Assembly (NCBI RefSeq): GCF_018449795.1
Contig: NZ_JAAVVE010000003.1
Coordinates: forward strand, 1 to 64,000
DNA length: 64,000 nt
Origin: Sphingomonas sp. dw_22
GTDB taxonomy: Bacteria; Pseudomonadota; Alphaproteobacteria; Sphingomonadales; Sphingomonadaceae
Direction: 5' to 3'
Every line of letters starts with the position of its first letter. Position 1 is the stretch's first letter. Made by a program: the position numbers and the translations under genes. Under the pieces are notes generated by a model. The model saw only the letters and a list, made by a program, of their open reading frames with translations, made no database searches and was not told the DNA's origin. Of the stretch, positions 17,326 to 25,853 are shown in pieces.

Positions 17326-18147
17326 ATGCTTGGCAGCCAGGCAGCGCACGACGATCGTGTGCAGGGTCATACCGAGACGGGACTCGGACACACGGTGCAC
17401 GCCCCGGATCCGCTGGGTGCGAGCGCCAATATGCCGGACCTGAGCGAATGCCTGTCCGCCCTGGACCTCCGCAATTGGCTGCTCAAATTCTCGCGTAGCC
17501 TTGGCTTCTACGGCGGACGCTACATCCAACTCGCCCGGCCTTGCTGGGGCCTGGACGAAAGCGAGCCCGGCTTCCCCATCCGGCATCTCACCACCTCGAG
17601 CCAGGCCGAGCGCGAGGACGAACACTGGATTGCCAGCGACCCCTCGATTGCCTTGATCCGAGGCACCTATGCGCCATTCTCGTGGTCGACACGCCATACC
17701 GTGGAAGTGGCCCCGAAGCAGCGTGCCTGGCTCGACGGCGAGCGGAGTCGCGGGATCGACGCGGGCCTCGCCATCCCGGTCCAGGACAGCGCGGGATGCC
17801 CGGCCTATCTCAGTCTGTTCGGCTATGACGAAGTGTCCATCAAGCTTCTCATCGACAAGAAGGCGCCGGAACTGGCGTTTCTCGCCGGACAGTTCCACGC
17901 GCTCGCCAAGACCCTCGTCCCGATCGCCAACTGGGTCGGACGCGGCCCACGCCTGTCGAACAGAGAGCTCGAGTGCCTGCGGCTTGCGGCCCTCGGACAG
18001 ACCGTCGACGAAAGCGGCCATACGCTAGGCATCTCCGGTCGCACGGTCGAATTTCACCTGCGCAACGCGCTCGACAAACTCGGCGCGCCGACCAAGCTCC
18101 GCGCCGTTGTTCTCGCCTTCGGCGCGGGCGCGGCGGCCGGCCTCTAG
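17326..18147 (+). CDS. Solo LuxR-family regulator with autoinducer-binding domain (LuxR1)
   Basis: The 273-residue transcription factor starts at ATG 17326, chosen because GGGGGAG lies 6 bases upstream; a GTG at 17290 is possible. The N-terminal part resembles an acyl-homoserine-lactone binding domain (FYGGRYIQLA, IASDPSIALIRGTYAPFSW). The Asp-Pro pair and the PFSW tryptophan of that pocket are kept. The C-terminus is a LuxR helix-turn-helix (LSNRELECLRLAALGQTVDE, SGRTVEFHLRNALDKLGA). No luxI synthase occurs in the window. It follows the sigma/fecR pair and is a paralogue of the regulator at 30459, with which it shares an upstream palindrome. Confidence 0.9.
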   Translation: MLGSQAAHDDRVQGHTETGLGHTVHAPDPLGASANMPDLSECLSALDLRNWLLKFSRSLGFYGGRYIQLARPCWGLDESEPGFPIRHLTTSSQAEREDEHWIASDPSIALIRGTYAPFSWSTRHTVEVAPKQRAWLDGERSRGIDAGLAIPVQDSAGCPAYLSLFGYDEVSIKLLIDKKAPELAFLAGQFHALAKTLVPIANWVGRGPRLSNRELECLRLAALGQTVDESGHTLGISGRTVEFHLRNALDKLGAPTKLRAVVLAFGAGAAAGL

Positions 18148-18500
18148 GGTTGAACTGGCGGTCGGGCGCATGTGCGGGAATTGCCTGGCCGTTAGTGAAC
18201 GTCGAAATCCGGCTTTGCATTTGCCCGAGCAGGCGCGCCCGGTCTTGGACAGACGATGCCAAACGCTTGATTGAAAATTGCGTACACCCTGCCGGTTTCA
18301 TTGGCGGCGTAAGAAATGCTTCCGCCATGGGATATCGATAACTGCATTTTTCTTCTGAGAGAATGTTCAAAACAAAATGAACTCATATTGACACAAGATC
18401 ATTCAAGACAAATGATGCCAGTTCAGCTGGGCAGTATTTAGGGACGGCAGATCGCGTGCGAACGCCGACCTGCGGGGTATACTGATTGGGGGGGGGCATT
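18148..18500. other. 353-bp intergenic region with promoter of the lipoprotein operon
   Basis: No gene is supported. The AT-richer right half holds a consensus -35 box with a plausible -10 (listed separately) and a GTTCA-N8-TGAAC inverted repeat at 18365-18382 just upstream of it. The left half shows nothing recognisable. Confidence 0.5.
18388..18416 (+). promoter_or_regulatory. Sigma-70-like promoter overlapped by a palindrome
   Basis: TTGACA (18388-18393) is followed by a 17-base spacer and AATGAT (18411-18416). An inverted repeat ATCATT-N7-AATGAT (18398-18416) covers the spacer and -10, a typical repressor position. The gene start is 85 bp downstream. Confidence 0.5.
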
Positions 18501-21413
18501 ATGGGACATTGGCGCAGGGCATCTGCCATGCTGGGGACGTCGGTCATGCTGGCGGGCTGCACCACACCTTTCGCTGGATCGACGGGCATCAACTGGTACG
18601 GCAAGCCGGCCGCGGGGACCATCACGGTGTCCGACCCGAAAATGTACCGCCGCGAAGCGCTGATCAATGAGCGCAACAAGGATATTGCCTGGCTGGACGG
18701 ACTGATCAACGACAGCGCGACTGTGGTGTTCAAGCCGGAAATCGCCCGCGAGATCGAGCAGATATCGGCTCTCTCCGCGGCGCTCGGCCTGAGCTTCGAT
18801 CCGGCCAGCGGGCTCAACTATCGACGCGCAAAGGAAACGGGTGACCTTCAGCAGCAGATCGACGTGGTGCAGTTGCAGCTACAGCTCGATCAGCTCAAGC
18901 GGGACGCGGATCTCGTTCGCAAGACGTTCGATGCGCAAGCCCAGCCCGTCAATGTCGATCCGAACAAGCTCGCGGATGGCAGTCCGGGGACCGCGACATC
19001 GGGCACTCCCGCGGCGGCAGCCGACCAGCTCACCGCGGCGATCGACAAGCTGACCGCCGCGCTTGGCGACCGCCTGGGTGCCGATGCCAAAGGCGCCGCT
19101 GTGCCGGCCAATGTGGGTGCCAATCCGGCCGACCTGTTCAGGGATCGCGCCGCCTATCGTGACTTGCTGAAAACGGCGCGAAATGCGGCGAGCCTGGACG
19201 AACTTCACGACGCTGGCGGCGACGCGCTGATCCGGCTCAATTTTCAAGCGACCGTGCTTCCGGACCGGCGCCACTCCGATGTCCCCGGCGTGATCCAGAT
19301 GAAAGTCGTCGCGCCGGTCATGTCCGAGCCCGAAAAGACCCGATTCTATCGCGGCTGGCTCAGCTACATCAACGCTGGCCTCAATATCGAAAATGGTCTG
19401 ATCTGGAAGCCGAACGCGTCCTTTCTCGCCTATGGCGTCGCCGACAATTTCGATCTCGTCTATTTCAGCTTTGCTCCGCCCAAGGCGCCGCCAGCGGTGC
19501 CAGCGGCAGCGCCCGCGAAGACGGCCAAGCCAGCCCAGGCAAAGGGTGGAAAGAAACCCACGCCCGTTGCCGCGCCGGTTCCCGCGTCCGCGGCGGCCGT
19601 CTGTAGAGGTCTCATTCTTGACCCACAGGTGACGGACGAAGCCGGCTGCGAGACCCTGACATTCGCCGTGCCCAAGTTCCTCGGAACCTCGCCACAGGAG
19701 GGCCCCTATTCCGACCTCAAGGACTATCTCGCCGCATTCCAGCTGGCGTCGAACGACGCCATAGAGCAGCAGGAGTTCCAGGCCGCTCGGAGCGATCTCG
19801 TCGATCATCCGGATCGCTTCGTATCCAATTGCGTGCTCGCGCGTCCGACGGACCTGAGCCAGCCCGGCAGGCCAGATACCCTGTATTCCCAGCTCGATAC
19901 GACCTCTCGCCGGCTTCTGAGGGAGCGCGTGCGTGCCGCAGGCGGCGCTGTTCTCTCCAACATCGATCGGCTTGCCAGAGCCATGCTCGAGGCGCGGGGG
20001 ATCAAGCCACCTGCCGACAGCAGGATGGATCTCGTGGCAACGCGTGCGGCGCGCGCTGAAATCCTGCTCAGAACCCTTGAGCGGTTCACCTATCCCGCCG
20101 AATGCACGCCCAGCCAGCGAGGCGCGTTCCGCGAAGGCGGTGGATCCGTTTATGTCCCGCCGCGCTTCGAGGAAGCGATCACGCGGGAAGCCGATCGGAT
20201 CGCCGTATACGATATCGGCCCGAGGGAGCAGGTCCAGCAGGTATCGACCATCGCCCGCGCGGCGAACAGCCTGTCGCTGGCCCTTTCGGTCGCTGCGTCG
20301 GATCCGACGTCGGGTGCCGCGGCCAACGCGGCTGCCGGCTATTCGCGCCAGGCGATAGGCCGTGCCGAGACGCTCGAGCGCTTGCCGGCCGTCGTCGGCT
20401 ATTCCGTCATTGCCCGCAAGACGTTCGGTTGGGTGATCGGCCCACGCGCGCTGGTCAATCCAAAAGGGGATATCAAGCTCGACCAGAACCTGCGCACCTA
20501 CGACCTGACGGTCGATCTCTCCGTGCCCAGCTGGTGGCCCTCTTTCTGTCTCGAGACCGTGACAGGCTGGGCGCCAAAGCCGAGGCAGATTGCCGACGCC
20601 GGCGCCGATTTCGAGCTTGCAAGCGAAGATGTGACTGCGGGCTCGATCGGAACCTGCAACACCATCGCGTCGGGCGCCGGGACGGAGACGGGGAAGACGG
20701 TCCGATATGTGAAGGCTGCCAAGGTCAGCCTCTCGCCCAACGACGCCGACTATGCGCAGCTCACCACCTACCTCTCGCTTGGCGGTATCGAGGAGCGCCG
20801 ACGGGTTGCGCTTGAGGACTCGCGCCTCTCGGGGCAGGCCGTCAGCGCGTGCCGCCCGACGTCGCTCATCGTCCGCGGCGACAGCGTGTGGCGAACCTCG
20901 GAAGTCATCATCGGCGGGGCGAAACTCGGCGCGGCCGCGATCACCGTCGCGCCCGATATGGCCGGCGTCATCGTCGACGTCCCGGCGCTCGATGAAAAGG
21001 TCGGGGCGATCCCGACCGCCAAGATACCGTTCAGGCTGCTGACGCCCTACGGCGTGGCCCCCGGCGAGGTCGACTATGCCCCAAAGCCCGCGGAAGGCTG
21101 CAAGCCGCAGGAAAAGAAGGGCGAGGATGGCGCGAGCGTGACCTCGTTCACTCCGACCGCGTTCAGCGTTCCGAGCCTTCAGGTTTTCAATTTCACCGGT
21201 GCCAAGCTCGATCAGATCGATGCCGCCACCCTCAACGGCCAGCCTGGAAAGGTCGACAAGGTGGCCGGCGGCAAAGCTCTCAAGGTCACGTTCACCCGTG
21301 ATCAAACCGAGGGGCTGCCGGTCTCGCGCACGGTTCCCCTCGTGCTGTTCAAGGGCACCGAGCAGGCCGTGGTGAAGACCGTCGAGGTTACCGCGAACAA
21401 TGGAGACCAGTGA
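18501..21413 (+). CDS. Large predicted lipoprotein of unknown function
   Basis: The 970-residue product starts at ATG 18501 behind a run of seven G residues that serves as ribosome-binding site. The signal sequence ends in the lipobox LAGC (SVMLAGCTTPF), so the protein should be lipid-anchored in the envelope. A glutamine-rich coiled-coil-like stretch lies near residues 115-135 (DLQQQIDVVQLQLQLDQLKR). An Ala/Pro/Lys linker follows near residue 330 (PAKTAKPAQAKGGKKP). The C-terminal third looks beta-rich with Ig-like repeats. No family is recognised. The stop overlaps the start of the HU-like gene (GTGATG), so both are coupled; two further envelope genes follow. Confidence 0.78.
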   Translation: MGHWRRASAMLGTSVMLAGCTTPFAGSTGINWYGKPAAGTITVSDPKMYRREALINERNKDIAWLDGLINDSATVVFKPEIAREIEQISALSAALGLSFDPASGLNYRRAKETGDLQQQIDVVQLQLQLDQLKRDADLVRKTFDAQAQPVNVDPNKLADGSPGTATSGTPAAAADQLTAAIDKLTAALGDRLGADAKGAAVPANVGANPADLFRDRAAYRDLLKTARNAASLDELHDAGGDALIRLNFQATVLPDRRHSDVPGVIQMKVVAPVMSEPEKTRFYRGWLSYINAGLNIENGLIWKPNASFLAYGVADNFDLVYFSFAPPKAPPAVPAAAPAKTAKPAQAKGGKKPTPVAAPVPASAAAVCRGLILDPQVTDEAGCETLTFAVPKFLGTSPQEGPYSDLKDYLAAFQLASNDAIEQQEFQAARSDLVDHPDRFVSNCVLARPTDLSQPGRPDTLYSQLDTTSRRLLRERVRAAGGAVLSNIDRLARAMLEARGIKPPADSRMDLVATRAARAEILLRTLERFTYPAECTPSQRGAFREGGGSVYVPPRFEEAITREADRIAVYDIGPREQVQQVSTIARAANSLSLALSVAASDPTSGAAANAAAGYSRQAIGRAETLERLPAVVGYSVIARKTFGWVIGPRALVNPKGDIKLDQNLRTYDLTVDLSVPSWWPSFCLETVTGWAPKPRQIADAGADFELASEDVTAGSIGTCNTIASGAGTETGKTVRYVKAAKVSLSPNDADYAQLTTYLSLGGIEERRRVALEDSRLSGQAVSACRPTSLIVRGDSVWRTSEVIIGGAKLGAAAITVAPDMAGVIVDVPALDEKVGAIPTAKIPFRLLTPYGVAPGEVDYAPKPAEGCKPQEKKGEDGASVTSFTPTAFSVPSLQVFNFTGAKLDQIDAATLNGQPGKVDKVAGGKALKVTFTRDQTEGLPVSRTVPLVLFKGTEQAVVKTVEVTANNGDQ

Positions 21414-21868
21414 TGCGCTACGGCACCGCAAACATCACGTCGGGGTATTGCTGGATCGACGAACCGGGCGTCAGCGAGCCCGCCGAGTTCCAGCAGGAGG
21501 ACTATCCGGATGTGAAGAAAGGCTCGCATGTCAGCTTCGAACGTGATCTCGCCGACTTCAAGAAGGCGATCGACATCCTGGTCATCGGGAGCCTGACGAA
21601 CCGCGAACTCGCCAATCGCGTCGCCGACGAACACGGGCTCGCCAAAGCCGACGCCCGCAAGCTGGTCGACGCCGTCGTCGCAGCAATCGCCGAGTCCGCC
21701 TCGAGCGGGCGGGATGTCTCCCTGTCAGGTCTGGGCAAATTCAAGTTGAAGCACAGCGCTGCGCGGAAGGGGCGGAACCCCGGTACCGGCGAGGCGATCG
21801 ATATCGCCGCATCGAAACGGCTCACCTTCACGCCGGCGAAAGCCGTGAAAGACAAGCTCGAAGGCTGA
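21413..21868 (+). CDS. HU-family DNA-binding protein with N-terminal extension
   Basis: The C-terminal 90 residues of this 151-residue protein match the HU/IHF fold: LTNRELANRVADEHGLAKAD, VSLSGLGKFKLKHSAARKGR, NPGTGEAIDIAASKRLTF, KAVKDKL. The RNPxTGE arm tip that inserts into the DNA minor groove is intact. About 60 residues precede the HU domain (GYCWIDEPGVSEPAEFQQED ...), which ordinary 90-residue HU proteins lack. Its start overlaps the lipoprotein stop. A nucleoid-type protein co-translated with a lipoprotein is odd. It may be a locus-specific regulator, or the fold may be used differently. Confidence 0.85.
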   Translation: MRYGTANITSGYCWIDEPGVSEPAEFQQEDYPDVKKGSHVSFERDLADFKKAIDILVIGSLTNRELANRVADEHGLAKADARKLVDAVVAAIAESASSGRDVSLSGLGKFKLKHSAARKGRNPGTGEAIDIAASKRLTFTPAKAVKDKLEG

Positions 21869-21952
21869 ACCATTCCGGTTGAATGGTGTGGAAATGGATG
21901 GTTGCAGGGAGAACGATCGGTCTTGGCCTGACAGCTGGCCTCAGGGGGGAAG

Positions 21953-22486
21953 ATGGATTGGAATGCCGAGGTAATCAAGGCGGCGGCGGGGAGCCCCCTC
22001 GGCGTGCTTGCGCTCATGGTGATGGGGCTCTCGGGCCTTGCGTTGACATTCTTCAGGAGCGCGGACGCCCGCACGAAGTTGATCGTCTTCGTCTTGCTGC
22101 TCGCGGGCGTCGCGGCGTTTGCGATTGCCGTGATGATGCAACCTCGCGAACCACGTCCGGAGCCTGCTCCCAGCGCGACGGCGCCGCTCCCTTTGCCGAG
22201 CGCGTCGAGTTCAGTGCAACCCGCATCCTGCCGGGCGAGGGATAATGGCCTCGAGCGCTGGGGCAAGACCGAGCCGATCACCGTCGACAGCGGCTAGCGG
22301 GGCGGCGGATCCTCCCCGACCGAGTTCTGCGGCGGCAAGCTGAAGGAGCAGCAACTCCTGGTTGGCGATGACGGCGAAGTGGTGCTCGCCAACCAATCGG
22401 AGGACAGCAGGGACGAGAAGCCGCCTTTCAACGTCCGCCGCTACATCTACACTTGCAGCTTCATCAAACGAACCGACCCGATCTAA
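21953..22486 (+). pseudogene. Small membrane protein with in-frame amber stop
   Basis: From ATG 21953 (strong AGGGGGGAAG upstream) the frame encodes two membrane helices (SPLGVLALMVMGLSGLALTFF and LIVFVLLLAGVAAFAIAVMM). A Pro/Ala/Ser linker follows, then a Cys-containing start of a soluble domain, until TAG at 22295-22297. The same frame then stays open and protein-like for another 62 codons (FCGGKLKEQQLLVGDDGEVV ... YIYTCSFIKRTDPI) to TAA 22484-22486. The simplest reading is a TGG-to-TAG change (Trp to stop) in a 177-residue protein. Readthrough of the amber codon or a sequencing error are alternatives. The truncated 114-residue product may still be made. Confidence 0.6.
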
Positions 22487-22540
22487 AGGCTCGCGCCCAA
22501 CCCGGCGTGCCGTCAGGCGGGTCACGCTCCGGACAACGGC

Positions 22541-22612
22541 ATGAACGTCACAGCGATCGGTAATCACGCGACCGCCATCGGTGCGCTCAATGGCAACTAC
22601 GACAATCGTTAG
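22541..22612 (+). other. Short frame with YadA-head-like motif
   Basis: A 23-codon frame (NVTAIGNHATAIGALNGNYD in its core) lies in the same frame as the broken membrane protein and just before the next gene. Its motif resembles both YadA-head repeats and the start of the mature downstream protein (VTATGTRSTAIGIVNGN). It is probably a remnant of a duplication rather than a gene. Confidence 0.3.
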
Positions 22613-22625
22613 GGGGAAACAGGTA

Positions 22626-23327
22626 ATGAAGTGCTCGCAGGTCATTCTCTTCGCGACGTTCGCGGTCGCGATTGCGCCGACCAACGCGCAGGCTCAGCGA
22701 CAGGTGACTGCGACGGGCACCCGCAGCACCGCGATCGGCATAGTTAATGGCAATGTCGTCGTCCAAGGCCCGAGCAACGCGACGATCAACAGCATTATCC
22801 AGCGTTTGAACGCGATCAAGGCGCGCGGCGGCCTGTCGGAAAATGAACTCAAGCTCATCGTCGATCTGCTGAATCAGACGATCATCCCGCAGCTGGATTC
22901 GATCAAGGGAGACACGAGCGCAATTCGACAGCAGCTCGACGCTCTGAATGAGCGTCTCGCTATCGCAGCCGATCACCCGGACACCGCGCGCGATGTCTTG
23001 CGCCCGTTCCTCAAGCCGGCATTCGATCTTTCGAACTCGAGCTTTCCTGTCAGCACCTTCCTCGATGTGAATGGCACCAAGGAGTACAAGCTGATCTTCT
23101 CGCTCACGGGCGACTGCGAACTCTATATCGATCCCCCGCGCGGCGCCGGCTTCACCGTCGCCTATGGCATCCTTTCCGACCATGGAACTCGGATCTTCTC
23201 GACATTGGGCGGCACCCAGCCACATTATCCTCCGCTGCATCTCCCGGGCGGCGTCTATCAATTTGTCATGCTCGCGAAGCGCAATGCGGGTCAGTATAAC
23301 GCGACAATTAGCGCACGTTGCTCGTAA
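22626..23327 (+). CDS. Secreted protein with helical middle and C-terminal beta domain
   Basis: The 233-residue product starts at ATG 22626 behind GGGGGAAACAGG. The signal peptide (VILFATFAVAIAPTNAQA) is cleaved before QRQVTATG. The mature start has a TAIG/NGN pattern seen in beta-roll proteins. Residues about 60-125 are helical, with heptad-like spacing (NSIIQRLNAIKARGGLSENE, DTSAIRQQLDALNERL). The C-terminal 100 residues look like a beta domain with two Cys (TGDCELYIDPPRGAGF, ISARCS). No family is recognised. It ends the lipoprotein-HU-membrane gene series and converges on the CHAT operon. Confidence 0.72.
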   Translation: MKCSQVILFATFAVAIAPTNAQAQRQVTATGTRSTAIGIVNGNVVVQGPSNATINSIIQRLNAIKARGGLSENELKLIVDLLNQTIIPQLDSIKGDTSAIRQQLDALNERLAIAADHPDTARDVLRPFLKPAFDLSNSSFPVSTFLDVNGTKEYKLIFSLTGDCELYIDPPRGAGFTVAYGILSDHGTRIFSTLGGTQPHYPPLHLPGGVYQFVMLAKRNAGQYNATISARCS

Positions 23328-23644
23328 GCCTGGCGCAGGCGTCTGGCGCTTCGCTAGCCCGTCCGCGGAGAACGATCGGTCAATGCGATCTGGACTATTC
23401 AGCACGCTTTCGATCGCAACTCCGACGAACGCGATCACGAAGCGGGCAGGACATCGTCTGGTCGCCAAGCGTACCCGCGTCGACGAGGAGCTCGACCACG
23501 GCTCCGCCCTTCGGAGCCCCACGATCAGAATGTCTGCGATGACTGATCGGGCGGATGTTTTGGGGGAGATCAGCGCGGAAAAGCGCAGGGTCGAGTGCGA
23601 TCTCGGAGGACGCTGTCGACCGAGGAGTTCGCTCCTCCAGACGC
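23328..23644. other. 317-bp convergent intergenic region with hairpins
   Basis: No gene is supported between the two convergent stops. Two hairpins are present: GGCTCCG-CCCTT-CGGAGCC (23500-23518) and GAGGAG-TTCG-CTCCTC (23622-23637). The second has a stable UUCG-type tetraloop next to the CHAT gene stop. They probably serve as transcription end signals, although no T-run follows. Confidence 0.4.
23622..23637 (-). terminator. Hairpin with TTCG tetraloop at end of CHAT operon
   Basis: GAGGAG-TTCG-CTCCTC lies 8 bp beyond the CHAT stop at 23645. It is palindromic enough to act on either strand, but no T-run is evident. Confidence 0.35.
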
Positions 23645-24901
23645 CTAAATCGCAGGCTCCTTGAGCCTCAGGCCCGGCAAGGCGTAGGCGCTGTAGATCG
23701 CCCCGATCGGATTCCCCACACGCATCAGCGCCGCCCGGGCCTCGTAGATCGCCTCGCCCAGCGTCTTGCCCGCCAGGAACTCGGTATAGAACAGGCGTGC
23801 GAACTCGGCAGCGGCCATGTCGGGCACGGCGACTTCGGTCCCGATAACCGCGTCGCCACCCCATTCCAGAAGCATGCCGGGAAAGGACATCACGCCTTCC
23901 GGCGTAACGTCTGACGATGCGCAGGCGTTGAGAAAAACCAACGGCCGGCGAGTTCCCTTTCCGGCACGAACGGTGCCGTTCGGCAGCAGCTCCCTCAGCG
24001 CGGCGCTATACTGGCTGACGACTGACCAGGCGCCGCCCAGCAGCTGGACTCGACGCCCGAGCTGAACGGTGTGGTCACGCGAGAGCGCCGCCGTGGTGTC
24101 GTAGTGGCACACGAAATGCTGCACGTCGTCGGGCCGGGGATAGGCCGGCTCCCCCGGACAAGCGGCATCCCAGATCTGCTGCGACAGCCTTTCGAGAAAA
24201 TCCGGCTTGGACATCTTCACATCCGGCCAGGGGCCGCGAAGGCATGCGCCCAGCTGCCGGAAAAACGCATGCTCGACGGCCACGCCGTCGAGATCCTCGT
24301 TGACGAACAGGCGGACGAGCGGCGGCGACTGATTGTCGATTATCGTCTTCGCCGCGCTCGCCTGGTCGTGGATCGTCTTCTCCTTGCGGACCGCGCTCAT
24401 CGGGCTGCGGCAGAAGATCGTCGAAAAGACGGGAAAGCGCCGCGCGATCGCAGCGATTTCTCCCGGATCGTTAAAATCGGGATCGGCGGTATTGAACAGC
24501 GGCACGAACTCGAGCGGCAGCGGATATTCGAGCGTGCCGTCGAGATAGACCCTGGGCGGCGCATTCCCGTCCCTGTTCCAGCCGGGAACATAGGCCTGGA
24601 AGCTCTGGCTGATGCTGTCGTAGAGACAGCCGAAGATGTCGATGCCGATTTCCGATCCGACGGCATAGAGCTGCCGTAGCGCATCCAGGGAAATCTCGGA
24701 CGACTTCTCGACCTCCTTGTCCTGCAGGATCTTCGCCATGTCGAGCAGACACGTGCTGAGAACCTTACGCAGTTCAGGAAGTCTTCCCGGTGTGACGCTG
24801 AGCGGAATGTCCAGGTGCGGTTGCTGTGGAACGACGATCCGAAGCCGCAACAGGCCGTTTGCGGCATAGACCGCCATGTTGATGTCGGAGTCGGGATCCA
24901 T
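23645..24901 (-). CDS. CHAT domain (caspase-like) protease
   Basis: The 418-residue product starts at the ATG 24901, two bases past the stop of the upstream gene. The C-terminal half is a CHAT caspase-like peptidase. QHFVCHYDTT carries the predicted catalytic His266 and LVFLNACASS the catalytic Cys327. The ending GNPIGAIYSAYALPGLRL is the usual CHAT terminus. The first 190 residues are an unrecognised alpha/beta region that may sense the activator. CHAT proteases are frequent effectors in bacterial cell-death and defence modules. Here the gene is third in an operon with two membrane proteins, so the activator or target may be at the membrane. A frame upstream to 25198 overlaps the neighbour and was rejected as start. 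Confidence 0.85.
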   Translation of the reverse strand: MDPDSDINMAVYAANGLLRLRIVVPQQPHLDIPLSVTPGRLPELRKVLSTCLLDMAKILQDKEVEKSSEISLDALRQLYAVGSEIGIDIFGCLYDSISQSFQAYVPGWNRDGNAPPRVYLDGTLEYPLPLEFVPLFNTADPDFNDPGEIAAIARRFPVFSTIFCRSPMSAVRKEKTIHDQASAAKTIIDNQSPPLVRLFVNEDLDGVAVEHAFFRQLGACLRGPWPDVKMSKPDFLERLSQQIWDAACPGEPAYPRPDDVQHFVCHYDTTAALSRDHTVQLGRRVQLLGGAWSVVSQYSAALRELLPNGTVRAGKGTRRPLVFLNACASSDVTPEGVMSFPGMLLEWGGDAVIGTEVAVPDMAAAEFARLFYTEFLAGKTLGEAIYEARAALMRVGNPIGAIYSAYALPGLRLKEPAI

Positions 24902-24903
24902 TC

Positions 24904-25848
24904 TCAGTCCAGCGTCGCCACCTCGCCCCGAAGCGCCAGCACGGCGGCGAGCCTGTCCTTCTGCGTCACGCGCAGCCACAGCGTCATCGCCCCCGGCTCC
25001 GTCGGCGTTACGAAGGCGAAGCTGATCCGACCTGATGGCTTCTTTGCTTTGAAGGTGCAGACCTGCCTGCCGGGATCGAAGCCGATCGCGGCGCTGCTGT
25101 CGACCGAGACTGCGAAGCTGACCGTCTCGACGTCGTTGCCGCCGCTGATCGAGATCGTTTCGCCGAGCCCCTCGCTGCCGGGGCCGGGCTCGAACCAAAT
25201 GAGCAGCGTATAAGGCTTGCTGGGCAGGAGTCTGAACCGGCCGCCCTCCGAACTGGCGATCTCCTCCGATGCGGAACTGCCGCTGGTCTGAAGCTGGGCG
25301 CGGATGCGGCCCTGATAATTGTCGAGCGTCGTTGCGCCGACCGCGCTCGCGATCTGGTTGAGGCGCACGCCGAGCGGGCCTGAATCAAGGAACGCCGATT
25401 TCGCAAGCAGGTCAGGAACCAACGCGTCAATCAGCACGCCCAGCAGGAGACCCAGCACAAGCACGCCGAAAGGACTGAACTGCGTCACCGGCGTGGTTGG
25501 CAGGACGATGTTGCTCCGGACCACAAGATAGCCGATAGCCGCTCCCTGCATCGCGATGAAAACGCGGAGGATGGTATCAGCCGCCTTATCCCGCGCACTA
25601 AGGGCTTGCCTGTCAGGCTCCGTCAAAAGCCTCCGCGTGTATTTGTAGCCATAACCCAATGCTCCTCCGATCGCCGCAAGCAAGGCGAAGCGTACTTCGT
25701 TGGACATTGTGCCCAGCCAGCTCGGCTCGCTGCCACCATTCGGCCAAATGACCAGCAGGAGCGCGACTCCGATGATGGCTGAGAGCGTTGCATAGACAAA
25801 TCCGAATGGATTGATTTTCGGTGGATTGCTCTCCTCGGGAGCTTCCAT
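24904..25848 (-). CDS. Multi-pass membrane protein with C-terminal soluble domain (CHAT operon)
   Basis: The 314-residue protein starts at ATG 25848 (GGGCGAG upstream), five bases after the stop of the first gene. Three or four membrane helices are visible (FVYATLSAIIGVALLLVIW, VRFALLAAIGGALGYGY, IAMQGAAIGYLVV, PFGVLVLGLLLGVLIDAL). A roughly 150-residue soluble, beta-rich tail follows (YTLLIWFEPGPG, VETVSFAVSVDSSAAIGF, AMTLWLRVTQKDRLAAVLAL). The stop is directly followed by the CHAT ATG. No family is recognised. The arrangement suggests a membrane sensor or pore working with the CHAT protease. Confidence 0.75.
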   Translation of the reverse strand: MEAPEESNPPKINPFGFVYATLSAIIGVALLLVIWPNGGSEPSWLGTMSNEVRFALLAAIGGALGYGYKYTRRLLTEPDRQALSARDKAADTILRVFIAMQGAAIGYLVVRSNIVLPTTPVTQFSPFGVLVLGLLLGVLIDALVPDLLAKSAFLDSGPLGVRLNQIASAVGATTLDNYQGRIRAQLQTSGSSASEEIASSEGGRFRLLPSKPYTLLIWFEPGPGSEGLGETISISGGNDVETVSFAVSVDSSAAIGFDPGRQVCTFKAKKPSGRISFAFVTPTEPGAMTLWLRVTQKDRLAAVLALRGEVATLD

Positions 25849-25853
25849 CAGCG

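Noticed and set aside
18365..18382. Possible SOS (LexA) box
   Set aside because: The alphaproteobacterial box is a direct repeat GTTC-N7-GTTC; here the arms are inverted.
18879..21431. 850-codon minus-strand frame opposite the lipoprotein gene
   Set aside because: Composition is Arg/Gly/Asp-rich antisense noise with no motifs; the plus-strand lipoprotein has a signal sequence, lipobox and ribosome-binding site.
22587..23864. 425-codon minus-strand frame upstream of the CHAT stop
   Set aside because: It is antisense to the secreted protein gene and reads Arg-rich; no motifs.
24904..25198. N-terminal extension of the CHAT protein frame
   Set aside because: It overlaps the preceding membrane-protein gene in another frame and its sequence is low-complexity Arg/Gly.
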